Positions 1 through 9,057 of a stretch of 25,641 nt of DNA are shown one piece after another. Numbering within the stretch: position 1 is the first letter of the stretch; each line of letters opens with the position of its first letter. The notes under the pieces were generated by a model. That model saw only the letters and a program-made list of their open reading frames with translations. It ran no database searches and was not told the DNA's origin. Position numbers and translations under genes: made by a program. Origin of the DNA: an uncultured Treponema sp. (GTDB taxonomy: Bacteria; Spirochaetota; Spirochaetia; Treponematales; Treponemataceae); the NCBI GenBank assembly GCA_937877535.1, contig CALFJF010000064.1:1-25641 (forward strand). Reading direction: 5' to 3'.

Positions 1-108
1 GGTCCGCTTGCCGTTTGGATTGGAATGATTGCAGATTGGACGGTCAGAAGCATCTGTTTTGCCATAAGATTTAGAAGCGGACGCTGGCTTTTGCACAAAC
101 TTTCGTAA
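1..108 (+). CDS. MATE-family multidrug exporter, C-terminal end only (partial)
   Basis: Reading frame 1 is open from the first base to a TAA at 106-108 and gives 35 residues that begin GPLAVWIGMIADWTVRS and end with a basic tail (RFRSGRWLLHKLS). The small-residue/aromatic helix with a WIGMIADW core, followed by a basic RFRSGRW stretch, resembles the last transmembrane helix and cytoplasmic tail of MATE (NorM/DinF type) cation-drug antiporters. The frame has no start in the window, so this is the 3' end of a gene lying to the left. The call rests on a short stretch, so the family is probable and the substrate unknown. Confidence 0.6.
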   Translation, partial: GPLAVWIGMIADWTVRSICFAIRFRSGRWLLHKLS

Positions 109-162
109 AATCTAAAACGCGAAAGTCGTCGCGGAACTCGGAAGTTGCACGCAAAAAATTCT

Positions 163-186
163 GTGGTTGAGCGCAGTCGAAACCAC
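163..186. repeat. Palindromic intergenic repeat, copy 1
   Basis: Arms GTGGTT (163-168) and AACCAC (181-186) flank a 12-base loop GAGCGCAGTCGA. The same unit recurs at 14420-14444 (opposite orientation), 14464-14478 (partial) and 16754-16778. All copies lie between genes. Here it sits between the exporter end and the 3' end of the minus-strand gene. The remainder of 109-204 shows nothing else I can name. Confidence 0.75.
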
Positions 187-204
187 TGCCGTTTCTAAAT
201 CGAT

Positions 205-693
205 TTATTCTTCCGTTTGCGATTTTTCCTTTTTTTTGAACGCGCTTGAAAAGCCAGAAACAATGGAAGAAACTTTTGCTTTGAGCGGAATTTCTTGGAT
301 TTTTTCCACAAAAAGTCCCGCCTCGCTTCGGAATAAAATGGCGCGGTCTGCTCGTTTTCGCTTGCCTTCGTCTTTTGGAAAAAAATTCAGATATTTTATT
401 TTGATTCCCGATTTTTCAAAAACGTCAAAGATTTTTTTGTACGAGCGAAACGTTGAATCCGTGGAAAGAAGCGCGAAAAAATAATCCGAGCGGAGCGTTT
501 TTTGCCCCAAAAATTCCACAAGGATTTCTGACGGCTCCGACGGAAGCACAAATCCGATTTGCTCGTCTGAAAAATCCGCGCGGTCGCTGTTCAATGCGTC
601 CAAAAAAGAATCCACGTTTCCGTCGGCAAAAAAATCAAATGCCCGCGCGACTGCTTCGCATTCGGCGGAGGTTTGGTCAAAAAATACGGTCAT
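205..693 (-). CDS. Hypothetical protein, 162 aa, no recognised family
   Basis: I do not recognise this protein. It is soluble-looking, with no signal peptide or membrane segment. It has an acidic, phenylalanine-rich N-terminal half and a basic middle (KDEGKRKRADRAILFR, about residues 107-122), then a Ser/Lys-rich tail. Codon use matches the neighbours (GAA, AAA, TTT rich), which supports it as a real gene. The start at 693 is backed by a TATACT box exactly 6 bases upstream of the ATG. There is no Shine-Dalgarno sequence, so the mRNA may be leaderless. It is divergent from the alpha-2-macroglobulin gene across a 103-base gap and may share regulation with it. The stop lies about 20 bases from the palindromic repeat at 163-186. 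Confidence 0.7.
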   Translation of the reverse strand: MTVFFDQTSAECEAVARAFDFFADGNVDSFLDALNSDRADFSDEQIGFVLPSEPSEILVEFLGQKTLRSDYFFALLSTDSTFRSYKKIFDVFEKSGIKIKYLNFFPKDEGKRKRADRAILFRSEAGLFVEKIQEIPLKAKVSSIVSGFSSAFKKKEKSQTEE

Positions 694-730
694 GCAAAAA
701 GTATAGCAAAAAAATGCAGTCGTGTTTCAA
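694..730 (-). promoter_or_regulatory. Leaderless-type promoter of the 162-aa gene
   Basis: On the minus strand the -10 box reads TATACT (700-705), preceded by TG one base upstream (extended -10, TGC-TATACT) and followed by TTTTGC and then the ATG. A possible -35, TTGAAA, lies at 725-730, but its spacer is long (19). The start codon falls where transcription should begin. Confidence 0.6.
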
Positions 731-784
731 AAATTGATTGATGCGTTTTGATTTTCTGCTCTTTTTTAACGAAATAAAAATCAA

Positions 785-796
785 TATACTTTTGGC
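785..796 (+). promoter_or_regulatory. Leaderless-type promoter of the alpha-2-macroglobulin gene
   Basis: TATACT at 785-790 is followed by TTTGGC and the ATG at 797. This is the same 6-base spacing as at 694-705 and 10049-10060. No Shine-Dalgarno sequence is present. No convincing -35 box is visible, only a T-rich stretch at 761-769. Confidence 0.55.
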
Positions 797-3700
797 ATGA
801 AAAAGTTGACAGGTCTTTTTGCGGTTTTGATTTTTTTTGGTTTGAGTTTTGTTTCTTGTAAAGAAAAAAATGCACCAGCGGCAGAAAATGTGATTTCTTC
901 GTCTTCTGAAGGTTGGAAAAACGAATCGTCTTTTGTGCTTGAAGCCGAGGGAATCGACGAACTTTTTGGAGAGTTGGACTATACGCCTGAACGCGCAGAA
1001 GCGCAAGCCGAATACGGAAAACTGTCCGCAAGTGCGCCGTCGGCTCAAGCGGGAACTTCGCAAGCAAAATCAAATAGCATGAGAAAACTCGCAGATTACA
1101 AAACGAGTTACAACACGGCTCGAAAAACATACGCCGAAGTAAAATCATCGGACGAAGACGACACGGTAAAATCGAACGGAAGTGGCGAGCCTTTGACAGT
1201 GCTTGATTGGGGACCGCGCGGAGAAATCGTTGCGGAAAATGACACGCCGATATTTTACGTTGTTTTTTCCGAGCCTGTTCGTGCGCTCACGTCGCTTTCT
1301 GACGAATCCGATACAAGCGACGTGCTTTCGATTTATCCAAAAATCGAAGGAAAATTCCGCTGGCTTGGAACTGACCAAATCGCGTTTGAAGCAAGCGAAG
1401 CGGCAGAACCCGCTGCCGTTTACACGCTCACCGTAAACGAAAACGTAAAATCCACGAGTGGCGTTCCGATTTCTGGGGAGCGAGTTTTCAAAACCGTTGC
1501 AAAGGAAATCTCCGTGCGCTCGATAAAACCTGGCTCCACGCCCGAAAAATCATACGATTATAGTTCAGACGCGGGCGTTCCGCTCAAAATCGCGGGCGAT
1601 TTTTTGGCTTTTTTGAACATTCGCGTAAACGAAGAAGATTTTGCGTCAATCTCCGACGTTTCTGACGACGACGGAAAAAAATATAGTTTTACTGCAAAAC
1701 CCGTTTTTAGCAAAACGGTCGGCTACGGCGTTTCGTTTGACGAAAAGAAAAAGACTTCTTCGGTTTTTCACGTTCACATAAACGACGCGCTGCCACAAAA
1801 TTCAAATATTTCGCTGAGAGTTTATAAATCGCGCGAAAAAAAAGGCGGCGTTTCTTCTGCAAGTTTTTGGACGCTTCGTCCGTTTTACATAAAATATCTT
1901 CCGAGCCAAGTTGGTCGCTCAAGCGCGGAAATGCTCAATCCAATGCTCGTTGAATTTAATCAGCAGCCTGCGCTTTCTGGAATCGCAAAAAGCATAAAAA
2001 TCACGTCGCCAGACGGAAAAGTGCTTTCGGTTTCTGACGAAAATCTCAAAATCTCTGGGCGGACGCTTTACATTTTTAACCTTCCGATTGACGGCTACGG
2101 AAAGCAGTACGTGCTTGAAATCGCGCCAGAGTTTCAGGACGTGTGGGGGCAGACGCTTCAAAATCGCAATCTGTCTGGAAAAGTGCGCGTTCCAGACGCG
2201 GCAAGTTATTTTCATCTTGCGGATTGGGGCAGCAATATGCTCGAATGGCAGTTTCCGCACAAAATCGCGTTCGATTATCAAAACATTCTTCCTGGTTCTG
2301 TGTACAAATTGCAAACGATTTCAGACCCGCTCCAGTCGTATTACATTCGGGACGAATCCTGGTTTAACGAGGGCGCAACGGAATTTCCTGCCGTGAGCGC
2401 GAATACGCGAAATATTGCCGCTGTGGAGTTGGACGATTTTCTCAAAAACGGCTTTGGCTGGATTGCGTTTGACACAAAGGCGGTTACAAGATACTACGCT
2501 CCGTGGGACGACGAGTATAAAAACGTTACGTCGATGAATCGCCTTACGGTGCAAGTAACAGACCTCGGCATTACGTGTCGCGTGGGAATAAACCGCGTTG
2601 TAGCGATGATTCGTTCGCTTTCAAAAAACGAGCCAGTTTCTGCCGCGCGCGTAAAACTCGTTTTTAATTCGTCTTATTCGGAAGATGACGGAAATTTTGA
2701 CGTGATTGCCGAAGGCACGAGCGGAGAAAACGGAGTCGCTGTGTTTAATCTAACAAAATCGCAGATGGTTCAAATTGTTTCTGAACAAAATCGCTCTCTT
2801 TGCATTTTGGTGGAAAACGGCGACGACCGCGCACTGTTTTTCCCAAACTCGCACGGCTATTACGGCACAAATCCTTCGCGTGCGCTTGAAGAAAAAGCGC
2901 GTGTTTTTATGTTCACCGACCGCGGCGTGTACAAACCGGGCGAAACGGTAACGTTTCGCGGAATCGACAAAACGCAAAAAATCGGGCGTTTTGAGTCTTA
3001 CACGAGTGGCTACACGATTCGGCTTGTGTCAACGTCTTGGCGAAATTCCACCGTTTTTGAAACGATTGAAGGAGAAGCGGGCGACTCTGGCGGATTTTGG
3101 GGCAGTTTTGAACTTCCGTCGGATTTAGAGCCGGGCGGATACCGAATCGAATATCGACGGGACGGGCAAAATTCGTATTACGGCGACGGTTCTGTCAATT
3201 TTACGGTGGCGTATTTTGAGCCTGTAAAAATCCAGACTTCTGTTTCAATTCCAAGCACCACGTATTTTGCAGGTGATTCTCTCAACGCGCAAATCGAGTC
3301 GTCGTATCTTGCGGGCGGCGCGTTGAGCGAAGCGGATTACGAAACGACGTGGCTCAAAAATCCCACGGATTTTTCTTCGGACACGGCTGAAACGGCGGGA
3401 TTTCGATTTGGTCCGCTTGACCGCTACGAATCTCCAAACGAAGTGAGCCAAAATGCAGGAAAATTGAGCGCGGACGGGCGCACCACGGATTCGTGCCAGA
3501 CTTCAAAAACGTCGCTTCCCGTGCCGTATCGCTACGTTGTGGAAGCCGCCGTTACCGACGTGAGCAATCAGCGAATTTCGTCAAGAGCGAGCGTGATAGT
3601 TCATCCGTCGCGGTTTTATCTTGGCGTAAAATGCTCGTCTTTGCACGGATTTCCCAAAAAAGGCGAAAAAATCGAATTTCCGTTTGTGATGGTAAATCCA

Positions 3701-6700
3701 GACGGCGAAAAAGTGAACGCGAATTACGCTCCAGACGGATTTGAACTTGAGATTTCTCGAATAACGTGGGAACTTTCAAATATGAACGGCGTGGGAGATG
3801 AAATCTATTCTCGCTATCAGAAAAAAATCGAATCGGTAAAAAAAGAGAAAATTCGAGCGGAAAGCAGCGGCACAATTTCGTTTACGGCGGAAAAAAGCGG
3901 GCGGTACGTTCTTTCGCTTTCGTCAAAAGATTCGTTTGGCAGCGCGGTTCTTACAGAATACGATTTTTACGTTACGGGAAGCGATTTTTATTGGTACGGA
4001 GATGACGCGGACGAACTTTCTCTTTTGGCGGACAAAAAGCAGTACAATCCGGGCGATGTGGCGCAAGTTCTTTTGAACTCTCCGCTTGAAGCGGGCGATT
4101 ACCTTATTACCGTTGAGCGAGAAGGCATTTTTACGCAAGAAGTTCGCCATTTTGATTCTTCGTGCTCCGTTCTTGAAATTCCGATTGCGCGGGAGTTTGT
4201 TCCCGTCGTTTATGTGAGCGTTTCGTCTTATTCCGTTCGGAACGGCGTTCCAACTCATCAATACGGCGAAAAAGACACCGATAAACCGCGCGGCTATTAC
4301 GGAATGACGGAACTGTTTGTGGACCCGATGGTTCGCGCGTTTAGCGTTCGCGTTGAAAGCGACAAGGCGGTGTATCGACCGGGCGAAGAAGCCACGTTGA
4401 CGTTAAAAGCCACGCGGGACGGAAATCCCGTTCCTGGCGCGGAACTTACGATTATGGCGGTTGACAGAGCGGTTTTGGATTTAATCAATTATCACGTTCC
4501 AAATCCAATCGAGTTTTTCTATAACCGCTACAATTTTCCGCTGTGCGTTCAAGGCGGAGATTCGCGCAATATGCTCATGGACCCCGTAACTTACGCGATA
4601 AAAAATCTCCAAGGCGGAGATGCCGATGAAACAAAAGAAAACGAGCGAAAAGAGTTCAAGCCGACGGCTCTTTTTGAACCTGCTGTGGTTACGGATTCCG
4701 ACGGCGTTGCAATCGTGTCGTTCAAAGTTCCCGATAATCTTACAACGTATCGAGTTACTGCGTTTGGCGTAAAAGGCGAGCAGTTCGCGCTCAACGAAAG
4801 CGAAATCGGCGTTAGAAATCCAATAAACGTTCAAAGTGTTCAGCCGCGCCGTCTACGCTCTCGCGACACGGCAGAGTGTGGCGTTCTTGTTACAAATCTT
4901 GACAGCGAATCCCATTCGGTAAAGATTTCGCTCAATATCAGAAGCCCAGAAAAAACGTATCAAGCGGACGAAGACGCGGGACTTTTGACGCTTCCTGGAA
5001 GTGCGTTTGTGGACGGAAAAACCGAGCAAACGATAAACGTGCCTTCGGGAGCGTCGTACACGGCGTATTTTGACGTTGCCGCTCGCGAAGAGGGAACGGT
5101 TGAACTCGTTTACTCTGTAAAAAGCGACGTTTTGAATGAACGGCTCGTTTCTCCAATTTTGATTGAAAAAACATATGTGTACGACACCGTTACGATGAGT
5201 GGCGGAACTGACGAAGAAAAAGACGCGGGCGCGACCGAGTTTATTCAGATTCCGTCTTGGGCGGAAGACGGCGAAGGCTCGCTGGAAGTTACGCTTGACG
5301 CTACGCGGCTGGGGCTTCTTTCTACGGCGGTTCAGTACGTTTTTGATTACCCTTACGGTTGTATAGAGCAGCGAACGAGTCGAACGTTGCCACTTGTTGC
5401 GTTTGGCGAGTACATCGACGTGTTCGGGCTTGATAATCGCGTTGGAAATGTGCAAAAAGTCGTAAAATCGCATTTTGCGTATCTCAAAAAATATCAAAAA
5501 TCGGACGGCGGATTTGGTTTGTGGCCAGAAAGTCGTGAATCGAGTTTGTACGTTTCGATTCGAGTGGCGCATTTGTACGCTTTGTGCCTTGAACACGGTT
5601 ACAAAGAAAGCGACCTTTTGATTGATTTGGACAAACTCGTTTCGTTTATCAGAAAAGAAATCAGAACGAGTTATGGAGAAAGTTATCGCGCATTTGCGTT
5701 TTACGTGCTTTCGATGCTCGGTTCTACGGACGATTCTGCGGTTGAAAAATGCTACGCCGACGTAAAAGACAAAAATCTCACCGCGATGACGTATTGCGGA
5801 CTGTATTTTCAAACGCGCGAAAACGCCGCGCGCGCAAAGGAAATCGGAGAAGATGTACGAAAATGGATGCAGATTTCTGAGCGAAGCGTTGCGTTTTTAG
5901 TTCCCGAAGGTCGATATTATTGGAATTATTTTTCCACAAATACCGAGCAACTTGCGATGATTCTAAAACTCTTTTCTTTGAACGACGCAAAAGACACGAT
6001 GGTTGACCGACTCGTCTTTACGTTGCTTTCTTCGCAAAAGAAAGGGTATTGGACATCCACGGCGGACACCGCCCGCGTTCTTGAATCGATTTACACGTAC
6101 ATCAAAGCGAGAAACCTTGACGCGCTTTCGTTTACGGCGCAGGCGGAAATCATGGGAATCAAACTCGTTGACGGAAAATTTGAGGGAGCGGGCGCAAAAC
6201 CTGTTACAAAAAAATGGACGTTCGATGAACTTTCAAAAGTGGAGCGAGGGAAAAACGTTCCGATTGAGTTCAAGAAAAAGGGGCGCGGTGCGCTTTATTA
6301 CACGGCAACAATGCGCTACGCGCTTCCTGACGAATTGCAAAATGCTCATTCTGAGGGAATCCGCGTTTCGTACAAAATCACCGAAAGCGCGAGCGGAAAA
6401 ACGCTTGAAGAGCAGTCCAACACAAAAATCATTGAACTTGAAGCAGGAAAAACGTATACGGCGCAAGTTGTTGTTTCAACGAACCGCGACCGCGATTATC
6501 TTGCCGTTCGCGCTCCGATTCCGTCTGGAGCGGAAATTTTGGACGCGACTTTTGTTACAACGGGAAGCGGTGCGCAAATCAAAAGCGAGTCGGATTCTTG
6601 GGGGCATTGGATGTCAAGTCAAACGCTCTACGACAACGAAGCGCAATTTTTCTACGACGGATTTAGAAAAGGCGCGGCAACAATAACGTTCCGTTTTAGA

Positions 6701-6805
6701 ACGTCGCGGCGTGGCGTGTATCCTGTTCCTCCCGTGCAGGCGGAATGTATGTACGAGCCAGAAGTCTTTGGGCGGGCAGACGGCTATTTGTTTGTGATAA
6801 AATGA
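797..6805 (+). CDS. Bacterial alpha-2-macroglobulin lipoprotein (YfhM type)
   Basis: This 2002-aa protein is a probable envelope protease trap. A protease that cleaves the bait region triggers collapse and covalent capture through an internal thioester. The N-terminus is a lipoprotein signal (hydrophobic stretch, then FVSC with Cys21), so the protein should be anchored in the periplasm or outer envelope. The middle shows repeated macroglobulin-like segments, including FTDRGVYKPGETVTFRG near residue 705 and VYRPGEEATLTLKA near 1193. The thioester motif is intact: PYGCIEQRTSR with Cys1522 and Gln1525, followed by the alpha-helical complement-like domain (SDGGFGLWPES). It is longer than E. coli YfhM (about 1650 aa), mostly through a longer N-terminal half. 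It overlaps pbpC by four bases, the classic yfhM-pbpC pairing, in which the trap guards the wall after damage that PBP1C is thought to repair. The ATG at 797 gives the intact signal peptide. Confidence 0.95.
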   Translation: MKKLTGLFAVLIFFGLSFVSCKEKNAPAAENVISSSSEGWKNESSFVLEAEGIDELFGELDYTPERAEAQAEYGKLSASAPSAQAGTSQAKSNSMRKLADYKTSYNTARKTYAEVKSSDEDDTVKSNGSGEPLTVLDWGPRGEIVAENDTPIFYVVFSEPVRALTSLSDESDTSDVLSIYPKIEGKFRWLGTDQIAFEASEAAEPAAVYTLTVNENVKSTSGVPISGERVFKTVAKEISVRSIKPGSTPEKSYDYSSDAGVPLKIAGDFLAFLNIRVNEEDFASISDVSDDDGKKYSFTAKPVFSKTVGYGVSFDEKKKTSSVFHVHINDALPQNSNISLRVYKSREKKGGVSSASFWTLRPFYIKYLPSQVGRSSAEMLNPMLVEFNQQPALSGIAKSIKITSPDGKVLSVSDENLKISGRTLYIFNLPIDGYGKQYVLEIAPEFQDVWGQTLQNRNLSGKVRVPDAASYFHLADWGSNMLEWQFPHKIAFDYQNILPGSVYKLQTISDPLQSYYIRDESWFNEGATEFPAVSANTRNIAAVELDDFLKNGFGWIAFDTKAVTRYYAPWDDEYKNVTSMNRLTVQVTDLGITCRVGINRVVAMIRSLSKNEPVSAARVKLVFNSSYSEDDGNFDVIAEGTSGENGVAVFNLTKSQMVQIVSEQNRSLCILVENGDDRALFFPNSHGYYGTNPSRALEEKARVFMFTDRGVYKPGETVTFRGIDKTQKIGRFESYTSGYTIRLVSTSWRNSTVFETIEGEAGDSGGFWGSFELPSDLEPGGYRIEYRRDGQNSYYGDGSVNFTVAYFEPVKIQTSVSIPSTTYFAGDSLNAQIESSYLAGGALSEADYETTWLKNPTDFSSDTAETAGFRFGPLDRYESPNEVSQNAGKLSADGRTTDSCQTSKTSLPVPYRYVVEAAVTDVSNQRISSRASVIVHPSRFYLGVKCSSLHGFPKKGEKIEFPFVMVNPDGEKVNANYAPDGFELEISRITWELSNMNGVGDEIYSRYQKKIESVKKEKIRAESSGTISFTAEKSGRYVLSLSSKDSFGSAVLTEYDFYVTGSDFYWYGDDADELSLLADKKQYNPGDVAQVLLNSPLEAGDYLITVEREGIFTQEVRHFDSSCSVLEIPIAREFVPVVYVSVSSYSVRNGVPTHQYGEKDTDKPRGYYGMTELFVDPMVRAFSVRVESDKAVYRPGEEATLTLKATRDGNPVPGAELTIMAVDRAVLDLINYHVPNPIEFFYNRYNFPLCVQGGDSRNMLMDPVTYAIKNLQGGDADETKENERKEFKPTALFEPAVVTDSDGVAIVSFKVPDNLTTYRVTAFGVKGEQFALNESEIGVRNPINVQSVQPRRLRSRDTAECGVLVTNLDSESHSVKISLNIRSPEKTYQADEDAGLLTLPGSAFVDGKTEQTINVPSGASYTAYFDVAAREEGTVELVYSVKSDVLNERLVSPILIEKTYVYDTVTMSGGTDEEKDAGATEFIQIPSWAEDGEGSLEVTLDATRLGLLSTAVQYVFDYPYGCIEQRTSRTLPLVAFGEYIDVFGLDNRVGNVQKVVKSHFAYLKKYQKSDGGFGLWPESRESSLYVSIRVAHLYALCLEHGYKESDLLIDLDKLVSFIRKEIRTSYGESYRAFAFYVLSMLGSTDDSAVEKCYADVKDKNLTAMTYCGLYFQTRENAARAKEIGEDVRKWMQISERSVAFLVPEGRYYWNYFSTNTEQLAMILKLFSLNDAKDTMVDRLVFTLLSSQKKGYWTSTADTARVLESIYTYIKARNLDALSFTAQAEIMGIKLVDGKFEGAGAKPVTKKWTFDELSKVERGKNVPIEFKKKGRGALYYTATMRYALPDELQNAHSEGIRVSYKITESASGKTLEEQSNTKIIELEAGKTYTAQVVVSTNRDRDYLAVRAPIPSGAEILDATFVTTGSGAQIKSESDSWGHWMSSQTLYDNEAQFFYDGFRKGAATITFRFRTSRRGVYPVPPVQAECMYEPEVFGRADGYLFVIK

Positions 6806-8985
6806 CAAAACAGAATGTGCGTAACAGGGGGCTAAAGCCCCTTGTTTTTTGCGTTTTTGGCGCGGTTTTGATTTTTCGGCTTTTCCTTTTTTTCTTGCCG
6901 TATCCAGAACTCGATTCGTTTTTGAGTCGCCGAGTGAGTACGCGCGTTTTGGACAAAAATGGCGAACTTTTGCAGGTGCTTTCGCTTTCTGGCGGGCTTA
7001 GGCGCGAGTTTACCGCAAAATCTGACATTCCTCCCAAAATCGTAAACGTTTTTATTCGCGCGGAAGACAGGCGTTTTTATTTTCATTTTGGAATCGATTT
7101 TTTTTCGGTTTTTCGAGCGTTTTTTCAAAATGCCTCAAAAAATGAGCGCGTGAGCGGTGCGTCCACGATTACCATGCAACTTGCTCGTATGGTTTCGCCG
7201 TCGTCTTCGCGTTCGTTTGGCGCAAAAATCCGCGATTGCGTGAACGCGGTCAGAATCGAAGGCAAACTTTCAAAATCAAAAATCTTGGAATTGTATTTGA
7301 ACAACGTGCCGTTCGGAAAAAATGCCGAAGGAATCACAAGCGCGGCGCGCACTTTTTACGGAAAAAGCCTTTCGGAGATTTCTGAAATCGAAGCGGCAAG
7401 TCTTGCCGTCATTCCAAGAAATCCGCGTTTTTACAATCCGCTCGATAATCCACAGCAAAACGCGAACGCGGCTTTTAGAATCACAAAAAATGTTTCTTTT
7501 GAAGAAATTTTTGAAACGGTGAAAAAAGCCCACAAATTCGAGTATCCGTTTGAATGTCCGCATTACATTCGATTTTTGGAAAAATCGGGTGCGTTTTTGG
7601 GAAAAATCGAGGTAAAAACGTCGATTTTGCTTCCGCTTCAAAAATTTGTTGAGGCGAGAACGCAATCTGCGCTCAATACGGCTTCAAAAAGTCGAATTGC
7701 AAATGCCGCAGTTTGCGTTCGTTCCGTGAAAACGGGCGAAGTGCTTGCTTGGAGCGGAAGTGGCGGTTGGAGCGGAAACGACGGGCAGCAAATTGACGGC
7801 GTTCTAAATCCAATGCAACCTGGCTCTAGCATGAAGCCGTTTTTGTACGCGCTCGCGCTTGATTCTGGATTTTCGCCCAATGACGTTATTGCAGACGTTC
7901 CGAGCGAGTTTGGCGCGGAACATCTCTACATTCCGCACAATTTCAATAATCGATTTAACGGACCTGTTCGCTTTCGCGTTGCGCTTGCTTCAAGTTTGAA
8001 TATTCCCGCAGTCAAAATCCTCGAAAAAGTCGGCGAAGAAGCGTACTTAAAAAAACTGTTCGATTTGGGATTTGATTCTCTCAAAAATGGCGAGGGAACG
8101 CGGGCGGGGCTTTCGATTGCGCTTGGCGGTGGCGAAGTGCGCCTTTTTGAATTGGTGGGCGCGTTTGCGATTTTTGCGCGCGACGGCGTTTTTTTTGACG
8201 GAAATCGCGTTTTTTCTTCAGATTCTGCGCGGATTATTGCGGATATTCTTTCTGACAAAAATGCGCGGGCAACAGGATTTGGCTACGCGCAAACGTTTGA
8301 AACTGAATATCCTGCGATTTTCAAAACGGGAACGGCAAATCAATATCAAAACATAACAGCTCTCGGTTCTACGCGCGAATATTCGGTGGGAGTTTGGATG
8401 GGAAATTTTTCTGGAAACACGGTCGTTGGAAAAACGGGCAGTTCTCTTCCCGCTTTGACTGCGCGGGAAATTTTGGACTTTCTTTCGGAAGATTCAGAAA
8501 AAGATTCGTTTGATTTTCCAAAACCAGAAGGATTCGAGAAAAAATACGTGTGCGCTCTTTCGGGGCTGTCGCCAAGTCAAAATTGCCCAGGGCGCGTTTT
8601 TGAATTTGTGAAAAAGGGCGAAAAAATCGACGACTGTTTTTGGCACACATCGAATGGCATCGTATACCCCGCTGAGTATCAGCGGTGGCTTTTGACGAGT
8701 TTTTCGTCTGGAGAAATCGACCACGGCTCAAGTCCGCTTGAAATTGTAAGCCCCAGAAACGGCGGAATTTTTTATTTGGACGAAAGCAAACGTGGCGTAA
8801 ATCAAATTGTTCGGCTTGAAGCAGCGGGCGGAAGCGGAGAAGTGGCAGAAATAATCGTGGACGGAAATCGCGTTTCTGAAATCGTGCGCCCGTTCGTATT
8901 TGACGTTCCCGCCGTTCGAGGCTTCCACGAAGCAATCGTAAAAAGCGGCGGCGAAGAAACCTCGGTCTTTTTTGAAGTGCGATAA
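6802..8985 (+). CDS. pbpC: Penicillin-binding protein 1C, bifunctional class A
   Basis: This 727-aa inner-membrane peptidoglycan synthase has one N-terminal membrane helix (about residues 13-32). The glycosyltransferase (GT51) domain shows EDRRFYFHFG (88-97, catalytic Glu88), GASTITMQLAR (119-129) and the ILELYLNNVPFG segment. The transpeptidase domain carries all three active-site motifs: SSMK (342-345), SLN (398-400) and KTGT (508-511). The C-terminal stretch after about residue 580, with paired cysteines, resembles the PBP1C C-terminal domain. The start chosen is the ATG inside ATGA at 6802-6805, overlapping the macroglobulin stop. A longer in-frame start at 6745 would lie wholly inside the upstream gene. 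A terminator-like hairpin (6826-6850) lies within codons 9-17. Its activity on native substrates cannot be judged from sequence, but no key residue is missing. Confidence 0.93.
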   Translation: MTKQNVRNRGLKPLVFCVFGAVLIFRLFLFFLPYPELDSFLSRRVSTRVLDKNGELLQVLSLSGGLRREFTAKSDIPPKIVNVFIRAEDRRFYFHFGIDFFSVFRAFFQNASKNERVSGASTITMQLARMVSPSSSRSFGAKIRDCVNAVRIEGKLSKSKILELYLNNVPFGKNAEGITSAARTFYGKSLSEISEIEAASLAVIPRNPRFYNPLDNPQQNANAAFRITKNVSFEEIFETVKKAHKFEYPFECPHYIRFLEKSGAFLGKIEVKTSILLPLQKFVEARTQSALNTASKSRIANAAVCVRSVKTGEVLAWSGSGGWSGNDGQQIDGVLNPMQPGSSMKPFLYALALDSGFSPNDVIADVPSEFGAEHLYIPHNFNNRFNGPVRFRVALASSLNIPAVKILEKVGEEAYLKKLFDLGFDSLKNGEGTRAGLSIALGGGEVRLFELVGAFAIFARDGVFFDGNRVFSSDSARIIADILSDKNARATGFGYAQTFETEYPAIFKTGTANQYQNITALGSTREYSVGVWMGNFSGNTVVGKTGSSLPALTAREILDFLSEDSEKDSFDFPKPEGFEKKYVCALSGLSPSQNCPGRVFEFVKKGEKIDDCFWHTSNGIVYPAEYQRWLLTSFSSGEIDHGSSPLEIVSPRNGGIFYLDESKRGVNQIVRLEAAGGSGEVAEIIVDGNRVSEIVRPFVFDVPAVRGFHEAIVKSGGEETSVFFEVR
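6826..6850 (+). terminator. Terminator-like hairpin inside the pbpC 5' coding region
   Basis: The stem AGGGGGC (6826-6832) pairs with GCCCCTT (837-843 of the same block, i.e. 6837-6843) across a TAAA loop and is followed by TTGTTTTTTG. It has the look of an intrinsic terminator or attenuator, but it is translated as part of pbpC, so its activity would depend on ribosome coverage. Confidence 0.4.
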
Positions 8986-8995
8986 AAAATGGTGG

Positions 8996-9026
8996 TTGAC
9001 AAAAACTTACAGGGGGGGGGTATCAT
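8996..9026 (+). promoter_or_regulatory. Sigma-70 promoter with a G9 tract in the spacer (likely phase variable)
   Basis: The -35 TTGACA (8996-9001) is a perfect consensus. The -10 is TATCAT (9021-9026). The 19-base spacer ends in nine consecutive G (9012-9020) directly abutting the -10. Loss of two G would give the optimal 17-base spacer. Homopolymer slippage at such a tract is the known switching mechanism of poly-G promoters in T. pallidum tpr genes. It drives the lipoprotein/thioredoxin pair. Confidence 0.75.
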
Positions 9027-9057
9027 TTCTTAAACAATTTTTTTAAGGAGAAATGGT

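Noticed and set aside
4853..5812. 319-aa antisense reading frame inside the macroglobulin gene
   Set aside because: It lies opposite strongly supported coding sequence, its product is a low-complexity Arg/Phe/Asn mix with no family signature, and it reflects codon bias of the sense strand.
6003..6686. 227-aa alternative-frame ORF in the macroglobulin gene
   Set aside because: An Arg/Lys/Ser-rich out-of-frame shadow within the thioester-domain region, which is intact in its own frame.
9012..9020. G9 run as a sequencing artefact
   Set aside because: It cannot be excluded by eye, but its position precisely between consensus promoter boxes makes a functional tract more likely. The length itself should be treated as uncertain.
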